Assembly: GCA_963377175.1 (NCBI GenBank)
Contig: CAUJNA010003805.1
Coordinates: forward strand, 274,501 to 338,500
Length of the DNA stretch: 64,000 nucleotides
Direction: 5' to 3'
DNA from: Effrenium voratum
Lineage: Eukaryota > Sar > Dinophyceae > Suessiales > Symbiodiniaceae
A program made the translations under genes and the position numbers. The notes under the pieces were generated by a model that worked only from the letters and a program-made list of their open reading frames with translations, did no database searches and was not told where the DNA came from. Shown here in pieces: positions 28,203-36,476 of this stretch; within the stretch, counting starts at the first letter, position 1; every line of letters begins with the position of its first letter.

Positions 28203-28967
28203 ATGACAGATGTCCCAATAATAAAACCAATAAACATAACTGAATATGAATTCAAACAATCTAAATATGAGCACGTGCCAAAATTACCATTTAGAAGTAT
28301 TATAGTTGCGAGTTCGACGGGAGGCAAAACAGTTTTAGTTCAGAATCTTATTTTAAATGTTTATAGAAATTCATTTGCAAGAATATTTATATTTTCCCCC
28401 AGCGTTCATAATGACCCAACTTTTACAGAAGTTAAAAAATACATCAGGGATGAATTGCACGTGGATGATGAAAAAGAACAAATATATTTTGATAATTATA
28501 ATCCAAGTGATTTAGAAAATGTAATTGAAAGACAGAAGAAAATAATTAATTATATGAAATCTAAAAAGATAAAGAAACTGCATTCAATATTAATCGTTAT
28601 AGATGACCACGCAGACGATCCTAAATTTGTTAGATATAGTAAATTATTACATGGATTATTTACAAGAGGTAGGCACGATGCAGTAAGTGTAATTTGTTCA
28701 ACACAAAAATATAATGTTTTAGCGCCTATCATTCGTTTAAATGCCAGTTCATTATATATTTTTAGGTTGAAAAATGCAAGTGAGTTAATGAGTTTTATTG
28801 AAGAAAATAGCGCCATTGTTGATAAACAGCAATTATTAGATATGTATCATCAAGCCGTTAATGACGCACCTTATAGTTTCTTCTACGTGAATATGAATGC
28901 TAAAGACATTAACAAAATGTTTCATATCAGATTTGAACAGGCGTTTCAAATTACGAATGATGAATAA
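28203..28967 (+). CDS. PLV genome-packaging ATPase (FtsK/HerA, A32-like)
   Basis: 254 residues. A Walker A variant, IIVASSTGGKTVLVQN, lies at about 36-50. Walker B ILIVIDDHADD lies near 128-137, and a sensor-like ICSTQKYN near 162-168 is followed by ARG-type loop text. The length and the N-terminal strand leading directly into Walker A match the A32-like ATPases of polinton-like viruses, virophages and giant viruses. This is the motor that pumps viral DNA into preformed capsids. It is a hallmark PLV gene, intact here, and is followed 30 bp downstream by a small gene on the same strand. Confidence 0.9.
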   Translation: MTDVPIIKPINITEYEFKQSKYEHVPKLPFRSIIVASSTGGKTVLVQNLILNVYRNSFARIFIFSPSVHNDPTFTEVKKYIRDELHVDDEKEQIYFDNYNPSDLENVIERQKKIINYMKSKKIKKLHSILIVIDDHADDPKFVRYSKLLHGLFTRGRHDAVSVICSTQKYNVLAPIIRLNASSLYIFRLKNASELMSFIEENSAIVDKQQLLDMYHQAVNDAPYSFFYVNMNAKDINKMFHIRFEQAFQITNDE

Positions 28968-28997
28968 AGATATTCTAATTTAATATAATATAATAAT

Positions 28998-29234
28998 ATG
29001 TCAATGAAACTATGTAGATGTGGTGGATTTTATCGTAGAGGTAATTATAATTTTCATACTAATTCTTGGATACATAAACTTTATAAAGTATTGAAAAGAA
29101 GGGCAACAGACGAGGAATTATTAAGATTTCAAAATAATTTTGTTGATGAAGAAGATTTAATAGATGATATATGTAGCAATGCATCAACGAAATTACCCGA
29201 TAGTGAAATGACAGATTATGATAGTAATCAATAA
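28998..29234 (+). CDS. Small PLV Cys/His protein
   Basis: 78 residues, MSMKLCRCGGFYRRGNYNFH and onward, with C-x-C and two His (NFHTNSWIH) that could form a single finger at residues 6-27. The C-terminal half is acidic. It lies 30 bp after the packaging ATPase, probably co-transcribed. Function unknown. Confidence 0.6.
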   Translation: MSMKLCRCGGFYRRGNYNFHTNSWIHKLYKVLKRRATDEELLRFQNNFVDEEDLIDDICSNASTKLPDSEMTDYDSNQ

Positions 29235-29260
29235 TATTAATTTGTTTTAATATTATTAAT

Positions 29261-29467
29261 TTAAAATAATGAATAATTACATAATTGAACAGGTAATTTA
29301 TATATTAATTTGTCAGATTTTTCTTTCTCTAGTTTCTCAATTCGTGCCACACATTCTTGAAGAGATTTAATAATTAAAGTGTCTGCTCGTGTTTTTTCAT
29401 CTATACTTAAATTCTTAATGTCTTCCAAACTATTATTTTCATTATTTTTACTTTGACCAATACCCAT
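29261..29467 (-). CDS. Small PLV protein with N-myristoylation-type start
   Basis: 68 residues starting MGIGQSKNNEN, which fits the MGxxxS pattern for N-myristoylation after Met removal. A coiled-coil-prone segment (CVARIEKLEKEKSDKL) follows. A TATATAAT box sits directly upstream of the ATG. Such proteins can sit at a virion membrane, but that role is only inferred. Confidence 0.55.
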   Translation of the reverse strand: MGIGQSKNNENNSLEDIKNLSIDEKTRADTLIIKSLQECVARIEKLEKEKSDKLIYKLPVQLCNYSLF

Positions 29468-29478
29468 TATATATAATA

Positions 29479-30282
29479 TTATTTAGATTTTAATTTTTCA
29501 AAATTGAAATGTTGGTTTTCTTCTTCTTCTTCGTCTTCAGTTGGTGCTGGTATTTCTGTTGGACTTTCAGATGAAGAACTATGGACAGTAACAGGTGGAG
29601 AACTATGAACACTAATAATTTCATTAGAAGAACTACTGCTAGCTTGTGCATTTCCTGCTGTTATTTGATTGACTAAATCTGCGATATTTATAGTTGTTGC
29701 AATTGCGCTGTGCGATAAGTTTAATATGATATCTGCTACTGTAGCGCCGTTGTGTAGCATTATTTCTATCATTTTTGTCAGTTTGAACTTCTTTTCTTCT
29801 TCATCGCTGTCATCCTCATCTGGTGGTTTCTTTGGCGGTGGTTCTGGCGGTTTGTTGTTGTCGAGCATTTCAGTAAAGGCTGACACCATCGCGTCGCGTT
29901 GGTTTTTCAGTGTTTGTGTTGCGTGTGTTCTTGTTGGTTCATTTCTCTTGTGTGTGTTGTGCCAAAAGTGTTTAAGCATTATTTTAAACATATTGTCTTG
30001 GTTTTCCTTTACCTTAAACGCTTCAAATGTCATATTTAATGGTTGATTTGCATCATTGTATAACTTTTCTTGAGTCTCTCTGGTTTCTGTGGCGATTGTA
30101 TCTGTGTTGGTTGCAATGTCAATAAACTCTCTCGGCGTGCCCTTTTTCATCAATTTCGGTGGTTGTATTGTTGTTGAAGTGTTTGGTTTTGTTAGGTTAT
30201 GTATTGTAAAACTGTCGTGATCATATTTATCATTGAACTTTTGCTTCTTTCTTTTCAGTATGTTTTTAGTTAATATTATCAT
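29479..30282 (-). CDS. PLV low-complexity acidic protein, unknown
   Basis: 267 residues, with a basic N-terminus, a helical middle (MFKIMLKHFWHN) and a Pro-rich and acidic stretch (PPEPPPKKPPDEDDSDEEE near residue 150). A hydrophobic segment (IADLVNQITAG) and a Ser/Glu-rich tail follow. No fold is recognised. It lies within the minus-strand block of virion-type genes, 12 bp from its neighbours' ends, so a structural or scaffold role is plausible. Two alternative Met codons near the start leave the N-terminus uncertain. Confidence 0.6.
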   Translation of the reverse strand: MIILTKNILKRKKQKFNDKYDHDSFTIHNLTKPNTSTTIQPPKLMKKGTPREFIDIATNTDTIATETRETQEKLYNDANQPLNMTFEAFKVKENQDNMFKIMLKHFWHNTHKRNEPTRTHATQTLKNQRDAMVSAFTEMLDNNKPPEPPPKKPPDEDDSDEEEKKFKLTKMIEIMLHNGATVADIILNLSHSAIATTINIADLVNQITAGNAQASSSSSNEIISVHSSPPVTVHSSSSESPTEIPAPTEDEEEEENQHFNFEKLKSK

Positions 30283-30298
30283 TATAATTATTTATATA

Positions 30299-31309
30299 TT
30301 ATTTCTTTCCTTTACCTTTAAAACTTGCCTTGAGTTCTTCTATTCTACCTTTGCCTAAATTTACTATCCACCCGCCATTATCAATAGTGTCTAAAATCAT
30401 ATCTGTTAAATATTCTTTGTATGTTCTCGCCTTGCCTCTGCCTTTGTGTTTCAATTCTTCTTGTATTTCGCTTTCTTCTGGCACTTGAATTCCTCTTAAA
30501 TAAAATTGAAATTTAATATCATTTACTGTTAAATTAGGGTTGTCTTTCCAGTAAACAGGACTAATAGTATTATCTATTGTTGTTTTAAATAATGGCGTCA
30601 TTGGCAATGGTGGTGGTTGTTGTGGCGTTGAACTTGACGCTCCTGTTGCTTGTTGAACTGGTGTCGCGTCAAAATTGTCATCTACTGCTCGAGGTGATAG
30701 TTCAACATCTTCTGCGCGCATCGTTTGCTGGTCGTCTGCTACTGCTCTACCTGCTGGCGCTTGTCGTGGTTCTGTTGGTGCTGATTGTCTGTTTGCCACC
30801 ATTCTATGAAATAATGTTCCGCCCATCTCTCTTAAATTTGATGCCATCGCTCTGCCTACTTCTTCCGCTTTCCGCTTTGTTGCAGTTGCTATATCTTGTA
30901 ATTGTGTATCTACCATTGCCTCGTGTTGTCTTGCCGTTTGTTGTGGTGTGGAAAAATCATATTCATCATTTATCGCATCAGCGTTTGCTTGGACAGGTGT
31001 TTCTGCATTCATTTTGTGAACTGCATAAGTATGCCCGTTTCTGCGTGCTTCTTGTTTCATCATTGCCTCTCTCATTTGTCTGTCTAATATTCTCATCTCT
31101 TGGTCTTTCAATAATTCTAAATGGTCGCTTCCATCAAAAAAACTACCCTGAGGACTTGCTTTGAAGAATGTAGCATCTCGGTTAGGTAGTTTTCCCGTTA
31201 TTAAATCATTTTCGCCAATTAGACCTACAATTTCTTCATAAGTAGGTCGTCGTTTCAATCCAAATTTTGCATATGGGTTTATTAATTCTAAACTTGCTGT
31301 AGTTGCCAT
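30299..31309 (-). CDS. PLV protein, possible minor virion component
   Basis: 336 residues. Residues 1-130 are predicted helical and charged (LLKDQEMRILDRQMREAMMK), the centre is Gln/Pro/Ala-rich and disordered, and the last 100 residues are ordered (SPVYWKDNPNLTVNDIKFQF). The end is basic and Gly/Lys-rich (GRIEELKASFKGKGKK). No family recognised. It sits between the acidic protein and the capsid gene, which argues for a virion role. Its base composition is slightly GC-richer than the average PLV gene. Confidence 0.6.
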   Translation of the reverse strand: MATTASLELINPYAKFGLKRRPTYEEIVGLIGENDLITGKLPNRDATFFKASPQGSFFDGSDHLELLKDQEMRILDRQMREAMMKQEARRNGHTYAVHKMNAETPVQANADAINDEYDFSTPQQTARQHEAMVDTQLQDIATATKRKAEEVGRAMASNLREMGGTLFHRMVANRQSAPTEPRQAPAGRAVADDQQTMRAEDVELSPRAVDDNFDATPVQQATGASSSTPQQPPPLPMTPLFKTTIDNTISPVYWKDNPNLTVNDIKFQFYLRGIQVPEESEIQEELKHKGRGKARTYKEYLTDMILDTIDNGGWIVNLGKGRIEELKASFKGKGKK

Positions 31310-31355
31310 ATTTATTATAATAATAGTTAGATTATTAATATTATTATAATAAATC

Positions 31356-31673
31356 TTAAGTAAATATTAACTTTTTTGTATCTTCATACCATTTATTTAA
31401 ATGTTCTTTTGTTGCATGTGGCAAGTTAGGACGATATAATTCACCCATCATCCTATCCAGCTCATTTACATAGTTTGCTCTCTTATTTCCTTCGTCAATC
31501 TTTTTCCTTAATGCTACTGATGCTTCTTGTGAGTTTCTTAACTTCATTTGTTCGTGCAGGTGTTCTAAATATTTTGTATCTTTTGAATCAAACGGACTAT
31601 ATTTAATTTGGGAGGATTGTAAAAATATCTTACCTTTATTTTTCTTATTATTTCGTTTATGAAATTTATACAT
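31356..31673 (-). CDS. Small basic PLV protein next to the capsid gene
   Basis: From the Met at 31673 (MYKFHKRNNKKNKGK) the product is 105 residues, very basic at first and then helical (YLEHLHEQMKLRNSQEAS). A longer reading starts at 31721 (MGACFTIK, an acylation-type start) but overlaps the capsid gene by 23 bp. The TATATAATG context favours the shorter start. Function unknown. Confidence 0.55.
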   Translation of the reverse strand: MYKFHKRNNKKNKGKIFLQSSQIKYSPFDSKDTKYLEHLHEQMKLRNSQEASVALRKKIDEGNKRANYVNELDRMMGELYRPNLPHATKEHLNKWYEDTKKLIFT

Positions 31674-31698
31674 TATATATTTATCATAGATTTTAATT

Positions 31699-33285
31699 TT
31701 AATCGTAAAGCACGCTCCCACTTTCGCGTAATTCCAGAACAGACTCCGAAATCATATGCACAAATAATTCTCGCACATCTTCATTATCTGTCAGTGCTCT
31801 GTTACTTCCTTTTAGTTTAAAAACGAGTAAGCCTCCTTGTTTCGTATTCTGGCCTGTAAAATTAGTGTCCGCCATCTTTTCAAATGAAATCCCAATAACG
31901 AACTTGTCTTCTCTGTAGCGTTTATATGAAATGCTAAAGGCGTCTTGGTCAGGGTTCAAATAGTGTAATGTTCTTCGGAGGTAGTAGGCACTCTCGGCGA
32001 GGCTCTGGCATTCAAACTCTGGATATTTCTTATTGTTAATTTGTAATTGCCACGTTAAATTTAAATCTTTATCTTGAAAACCTTTACCTTGGAAACGCTC
32101 ACGATCAGCGCCGTCTGGATCAGGACCGTCAAAGATTCTTGAATTAATCATAGGATTGTAAAAATAATTCCATCTCTTATAAATATAATTATCGTGTCTG
32201 TAGTAATTATTATTATCAGCATCTGCACCTGCTCTTGGTGGGCGATACAATGTAATGAAACAACCATTTAATTTAGAAGCGGATTTAACAATATTCATAT
32301 TAATTTCAGTTCCTGCCGCGTTGAATGATTGTGTCATAGTGTGATACATTGGAAATACTAATTTCAAACTTTGACCCTCTAACAAATGTTTCACTATATT
32401 ATTATTGACCGTGTTGTCCAATTGTGTTACCTCTGCTCGTAGGATTACATTATTTAATTCCCACTTGGTGCTGGTGTCTCCAGTTGTGAAATAATAACCA
32501 TTTGCATCAATATGAACATTGTCATCGGTTTTAGCAAATGGTGTAATGACTGGTATATGTTCATCTGATACAATTGTAAATTCCAGTTCAAGCGGAGCAT
32601 ATCGTAAAGGTAAATAATAATTGCTTTCTAACAGTCCGCATACTGGTTTATGTCCTAATCTCATATAACCATTAGCGCCGGGAATTCCTGCTACTGAATG
32701 GCGAGTGTATCGCGCTGTTAAGTCTCCCCAATTGTTATGGTCTTTCGTTGCTCCAAACGTAACTGCCTCAGCGTCGGCAGTACCGGGATCAGTTCTTTTA
32801 TTGACATCTAACATTTCTGCCAGTCCAGTAGCGTAAGTATGTCGCCAGTCATCATCCCAACGAGGATTAGCGCTACCTTCTAAATCGTCCATATCTTTAG
32901 CATCTTGACTTTTAAAGGAATTATACAATTCACAGTGCCTATTGTATTCAATAATATCCTGAACCTGTTGTCCGCCTACTGTGCGTCTATAACGACTGAA
33001 GAAGGATGACAAATTTCCTAACGGTCGTAAAAAATGGCTTCGTGTTCCGTCGGTGTTTTGAAGATTTGCAAATAAACGAATACTTGATAAATCAATATAT
33101 GTGTTGTCTTCTCCTGATATATGAAATCTAATATTTTTGTTTCCTGCATTTGGATTATAAACAGTACTACCCGATGGAAAATAATTAACGTGTCTTCTGT
33201 CTGTGATGTATTGTGCTGTTTCTGGAAGTCCAAAATTTAACGAGTTAATCATTGTAGTTTCACTTTCTGCAATTATATTATCCAT
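31699..33285 (-). CDS. PLV major capsid protein (double jelly-roll type)
   Basis: 528 residues, intact. The start MDNIIAESETTMINSLNF is followed by RRHVNYFPSGS, then the first jelly-roll strands (IRFHISGEDNTYIDLSSIRL), and CGLLESNYYLPLRYAPLELE in the middle. A second barrel includes LKLVFPMYHTMTQSF and LTWQLQINNKKYPEF. Size, strand-rich pattern, the 'NKNIRFxI..D..YIDLS' opening and its place beside minor capsid, ATPase and fibre genes identify it as the hexon-like capsid protein of PLVs/polintons. It would form the pseudo-hexameric shell. The fold is assigned from sequence pattern, not a structure search. Confidence in 'main capsid protein' is high; the exact subgroup is unknown. Confidence 0.85.
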   Translation of the reverse strand: MDNIIAESETTMINSLNFGLPETAQYITDRRHVNYFPSGSTVYNPNAGNKNIRFHISGEDNTYIDLSSIRLFANLQNTDGTRSHFLRPLGNLSSFFSRYRRTVGGQQVQDIIEYNRHCELYNSFKSQDAKDMDDLEGSANPRWDDDWRHTYATGLAEMLDVNKRTDPGTADAEAVTFGATKDHNNWGDLTARYTRHSVAGIPGANGYMRLGHKPVCGLLESNYYLPLRYAPLELEFTIVSDEHIPVITPFAKTDDNVHIDANGYYFTTGDTSTKWELNNVILRAEVTQLDNTVNNNIVKHLLEGQSLKLVFPMYHTMTQSFNAAGTEINMNIVKSASKLNGCFITLYRPPRAGADADNNNYYRHDNYIYKRWNYFYNPMINSRIFDGPDPDGADRERFQGKGFQDKDLNLTWQLQINNKKYPEFECQSLAESAYYLRRTLHYLNPDQDAFSISYKRYREDKFVIGISFEKMADTNFTGQNTKQGGLLVFKLKGSNRALTDNEDVRELFVHMISESVLELRESGSVLYD

Positions 33286-33310
33286 TACTTATATATGATA
33301 AACTTAGATT

Positions 33311-33531
33311 TTATTTTTTATTATTTATATTTTTCTTATGTGGAAGCATTGTAGTAGAATTGTTTGAAGTTGTATTTTTTATAGTATTTATTAGATAATT
33401 ATTTTTTGTATCAACTATATCTTTTAAAGTATCATAATCTAAAATTTTATATTGTTTATCGTATTTTGTAGGTTCTTTTGTCAGTTTCTTCTCTAATGGA
33501 ATTTTGTTTTGCTTGTCTTTATTTCTAAACA
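33311..33531 (-). CDS. Small PLV protein, unknown
   Basis: 73 residues from the Met at 33531 (MFRNKDKQNKIPLEKK), hydrophilic and basic with an Asn/Thr-rich tail. A longer reading to 33583 would overlap the next gene's end. Lies directly upstream of the capsid gene. No family recognised. Confidence 0.45.
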
Positions 33532-33543
33532 TTATTATTAATA

Positions 33544-33987
33544 TCATTGAGATAATGTTAGTTCGGTTATACGCTTTATACAATCTTCTAATTCGTCTCT
33601 ATACTTATACAAATAACTTAAATCATCTTCATCTAATGGAATTTTCTTTTCTTCTTGTTCTTTTAAAAAGTCGGTATAATGAATTCTACTATAATCTGTA
33701 TAATGTATCTTGTTATTTTCTGGATGTAATTTTAAATAATCATTTTCATAATTAATAATTTCACTATACGTGCCTATTATAAGTCCTTCAATATTACCTT
33801 TTCTGTAGTATAAATGTTTTAAATCATTGCTTTCGTGCTCTTCTTTATCCTTGTTCAATACTTCTTTGCCACAATTACATTCATATTTACTATTTGATAT
33901 GTTGTATTCTTTCTTTTTCTCTCGCTCTATCATTTTCTTATAAGCATATTCAATATCGTTGTCCCATTTCTCAGCATCAATACTCAT
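33544..33987 (-). CDS. PLV protein with single CxC motif, unknown
   Basis: 147 residues beginning MSIDAEKWDNDIEYAYKK, with CNCGKEV at about 37-43 and His residues at 51 and 58 that could complete a zinc site. A Tyr/His/Asp-rich middle and a charged helical end (DELEDCIKRITEL) follow. Located between the lipase-like and capsid genes. Function unknown. Confidence 0.6.
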   Translation of the reverse strand: MSIDAEKWDNDIEYAYKKMIEREKKKEYNISNSKYECNCGKEVLNKDKEEHESNDLKHLYYRKGNIEGLIIGTYSEIINYENDYLKLHPENNKIHYTDYSRIHYTDFLKEQEEKKIPLDEDDLSYLYKYRDELEDCIKRITELTLSQ

Positions 33988-34015
33988 ATATAACTTATAT
34001 ATATATATATTTTAT

Positions 34016-34774
34016 TTATTGTTCTGGTGTTGAATTAGGATTAAACCCGTTTGAAACTGCCGTAGTAGGATTAATTTCAGTCATACCTTGTCCTGTCCAA
34101 TTATTGAAACTGTGTTTGTCTAATAAATTATTGCTTTCTATTTCTCCAGTTATTGCCGCGTCATCGAACATTGCTATAGGGTCTCCACGATTTCTAAATC
34201 GTAAGTGTCGCGGGTTTTTCTGTTGATTACTTCCTGATACAAAAGGTGATGAATAAACAGTAGTAGCATATTTGTTTCCGTGTCTGTTGTTGATTTCTTG
34301 AACAACGGAACTGCCCAAACTGTGACCAACAATTCTATTCACATCTGGATTTTTCCTTAATTCTTCCATTGCGTCTTTATGAGTAGGAATAGAAAACAGA
34401 TCTGCGATTACATCATTGACTTTGTGATTTAGTCCTGTTTTAGCGCCAGTGCCGCCAATATATAAAGTGTTGCCTATTCTTGTTATTCCATTTACATTTG
34501 AATACGCAGCGTGTAAACCCTTAACATCATCAATCTTATTTTTATTTTGAACATTGATTTCTTCGGCGTAACGTGTTTTATGTTTCATTATTTGCTTATC
34601 AAAATGTTTATTGAAACCTCCTACTTTGTCTTCCAATTTCTTTTTATGGTTAAAAAATACATCTTCTATTAAATCCTTACCTGCCGTATATGCCTTATCA
34701 CTTGCTACACCTGCCATCATTTGTGTAGGCGTCCTGCCTTCAATAGCACCTAATAATAGTTGTCGTCCAATCAT
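34016..34774 (-). CDS. PLV lipase-like alpha/beta hydrolase
   Basis: 252 residues. Residues 95-125 carry a strand-turn (TLYIGGTGAKTG) typical of class 3 lipases. The nucleophile elbow GHSLGSSVVQEI (G-x-S-x-G) is near 149-160. A candidate Asp lies in FRNRGDPIAMFDD (near 200), and a candidate His in DKHSFNNW (near 225). The order Ser-Asp-His and the spacing fit the Lipase_3 family. The N-terminal 90 residues, helical and basic, are a separate region. In a virion gene block, a lipase could help cross or modify host membranes during entry; that use is inferred. The triad is visible but unproven. Confidence 0.75.
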   Translation of the reverse strand: MIGRQLLLGAIEGRTPTQMMAGVASDKAYTAGKDLIEDVFFNHKKKLEDKVGGFNKHFDKQIMKHKTRYAEEINVQNKNKIDDVKGLHAAYSNVNGITRIGNTLYIGGTGAKTGLNHKVNDVIADLFSIPTHKDAMEELRKNPDVNRIVGHSLGSSVVQEINNRHGNKYATTVYSSPFVSGSNQQKNPRHLRFRNRGDPIAMFDDAAITGEIESNNLLDKHSFNNWTGQGMTEINPTTAVSNGFNPNSTPEQ

Positions 34775-34875
34775 ATATTATTAATAGATTTTTTTTAAAT
34801 TATCTATTAATAACAATAATTTCAAAGTAATTATCAATAATAATTATATTATAATTTCTATTGTATATTATATTT

Positions 34876-35730
34876 ATGAGCGATAGATTAACATATAAAA
34901 AAATCTATGTTGATAGTGCCTACAGATTATCAGAAAGCAATTCTACCAGCGACTTTATTATAGAACTTGACCAAAACTTTGAAATTCCGCCAAGAACAAA
35001 AATGTTCGTGACGGAGTGTTCATTCAGCACTCCGTTTTATACGACAGAGAAAGGTTTTTATGAAAGATTCTATATTATGTTGTATAATAGTTCCAATGTA
35101 TTATTGAGAAGCACTGCCGTTGATGTATCCGGTGAAATTTATTATGCCAATCAATTATCATACAAAATACAAACGGAATTAAACACGGCATTTAATGATA
35201 TTGTACCTGACTTATTCTTAACAGTATATGGACAAAGCGAGAGAAAGATGGAGCTTAAATTAAATGACCCTCTAAATTACAAAATCAAAATACCTACAGA
35301 CGAAGAACTAGAAACCTATGTAAATGACAAATGGAACAGAGGACAGTTTGAATATGACAACCTGAGACCAAAGTCTATTAATTATTTATTAAGTAATTAT
35401 ATTGCCTATGATCCTGCGTCATCTTGGTTAAGCGGATACTTTAATTTAGTTCCTTTTCAGAATATACACATAAATTGTCCTCAATTAAGCGATTATAAAT
35501 ATTCAGCACCTAATAATTTCAGCAGTTCAGTAATTAAAAAAGTTCAAATCAATCAACAACTTGGCGGAGTTATAACAGATTTTACAGCGCCCATATATGC
35601 AGATTTTATTGATGTAGGCGGTAAAAATATTAAGAGACTACACTTTAGAATAACAACTCCAAGAAACGAATTAATTGATTTTCATGGCGTTCCCATTTCT
35701 TTTAGCATTTTGTTTCAATTAGATAATTGA
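34876..35730 (+). CDS. PLV minor capsid / penton-like protein
   Basis: From the ATG at 34876 (MSDRLTYKKIYVDSAYRLSE) about 284 residues. The opening 'IYVDSxYRxSxSxSxSDFxI.L' pattern (through STSDFIIELDQNFEIPP) is characteristic of the single-jelly-roll minor capsid/penton proteins of PLVs and virophages. The remainder is strand-rich and soluble, ending PISFSILFQLDN. It would occupy five-fold vertices of the capsid. The ORF can be opened at TTG 34861, but the ATG with an A/T box is the likely start. The gap 35731-35877 is repeated ATTATTAATATTA with no gene. Confidence 0.8.
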   Translation: MSDRLTYKKIYVDSAYRLSESNSTSDFIIELDQNFEIPPRTKMFVTECSFSTPFYTTEKGFYERFYIMLYNSSNVLLRSTAVDVSGEIYYANQLSYKIQTELNTAFNDIVPDLFLTVYGQSERKMELKLNDPLNYKIKIPTDEELETYVNDKWNRGQFEYDNLRPKSINYLLSNYIAYDPASSWLSGYFNLVPFQNIHINCPQLSDYKYSAPNNFSSSVIKKVQINQQLGGVITDFTAPIYADFIDVGGKNIKRLHFRITTPRNELIDFHGVPISFSILFQLDN

Positions 35731-35877
35731 ATAAACCCCTAATTATTAATATTAATATTAAATTATTAATATTAAATTATTAATATTAATATTAAATTAT
35801 TCATATTAATATTTCTCAATTTGTCCATATAGACAAAATATATAAATAATATAGACAAAATATATAATATATTATAT

Positions 35878-36441
35878 ATGTCAGAAGTCGAACCTGGAAT
35901 TACTAATACAATTGAAGCAGACGTACCAGTAAGTGAATTACCACCAATTGAAGAAGAAGAAGCACGAAAGGCAGAACCAATAACAGAGCCAACACAAGAA
36001 ATAAAACATGTAGAACCTCTTACAAACAATTCAAAAACTCAAGCACGCAATGAAAAGAAAATAACCTGTCCAAAATGTGCCAAAACTTTAACATTAAAAT
36101 CATACAGATACAGTCACGAACGCAATTGCCAAGGACCATTAGAAACTAAACCTATAAAACCTAAACCAAAAGCAGTTCCGATAGCAAAACCCCAAAAGGT
36201 AGAATACAACGAAGTAGCGCACCGCGAAGAAGAGCAACATATTCCACAACAACCGCAACAAAATAATATAATAGCGAACACACCGCCCCCAAGAAGATCG
36301 CAACCACAACCGCCTCCAAACCCGCTACAAAATATAGCGCAACATTACCAATTATTGCAAAATGAATATTTAAGACAGAAGCAAGAAAAATATAATGCAT
36401 TAAATAAGAATATATTTGGTTCAAGAGGAAAGAAAAGATAA
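35878..36441 (+). CDS. PLV zinc-finger, Pro/Gln-rich protein
   Basis: 187 residues with an acidic N-terminus, a finger CPKCAKTLTLKSYRYSHERNC (C-x2-C-x12-H-x3-C, about 62-83) and a disordered Pro/Gln-rich stretch. It ends in a basic helix (KYNALNKNIFGSRGKKR). No family assigned. It lies between the penton-like and fibre genes, 36 bp before the latter. Confidence 0.65.
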   Translation: MSEVEPGITNTIEADVPVSELPPIEEEEARKAEPITEPTQEIKHVEPLTNNSKTQARNEKKITCPKCAKTLTLKSYRYSHERNCQGPLETKPIKPKPKAVPIAKPQKVEYNEVAHREEEQHIPQQPQQNNIIANTPPPRRSQPQPPPNPLQNIAQHYQLLQNEYLRQKQEKYNALNKNIFGSRGKKR

Positions 36442-36476
36442 AATATAATTATTATATAACCTACTATATAATAATT

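Noticed and set aside
33018..33233. Alternative ORFs overlapping the capsid gene
   Set aside because: They are out-of-frame shadows of an intact 528-codon gene.
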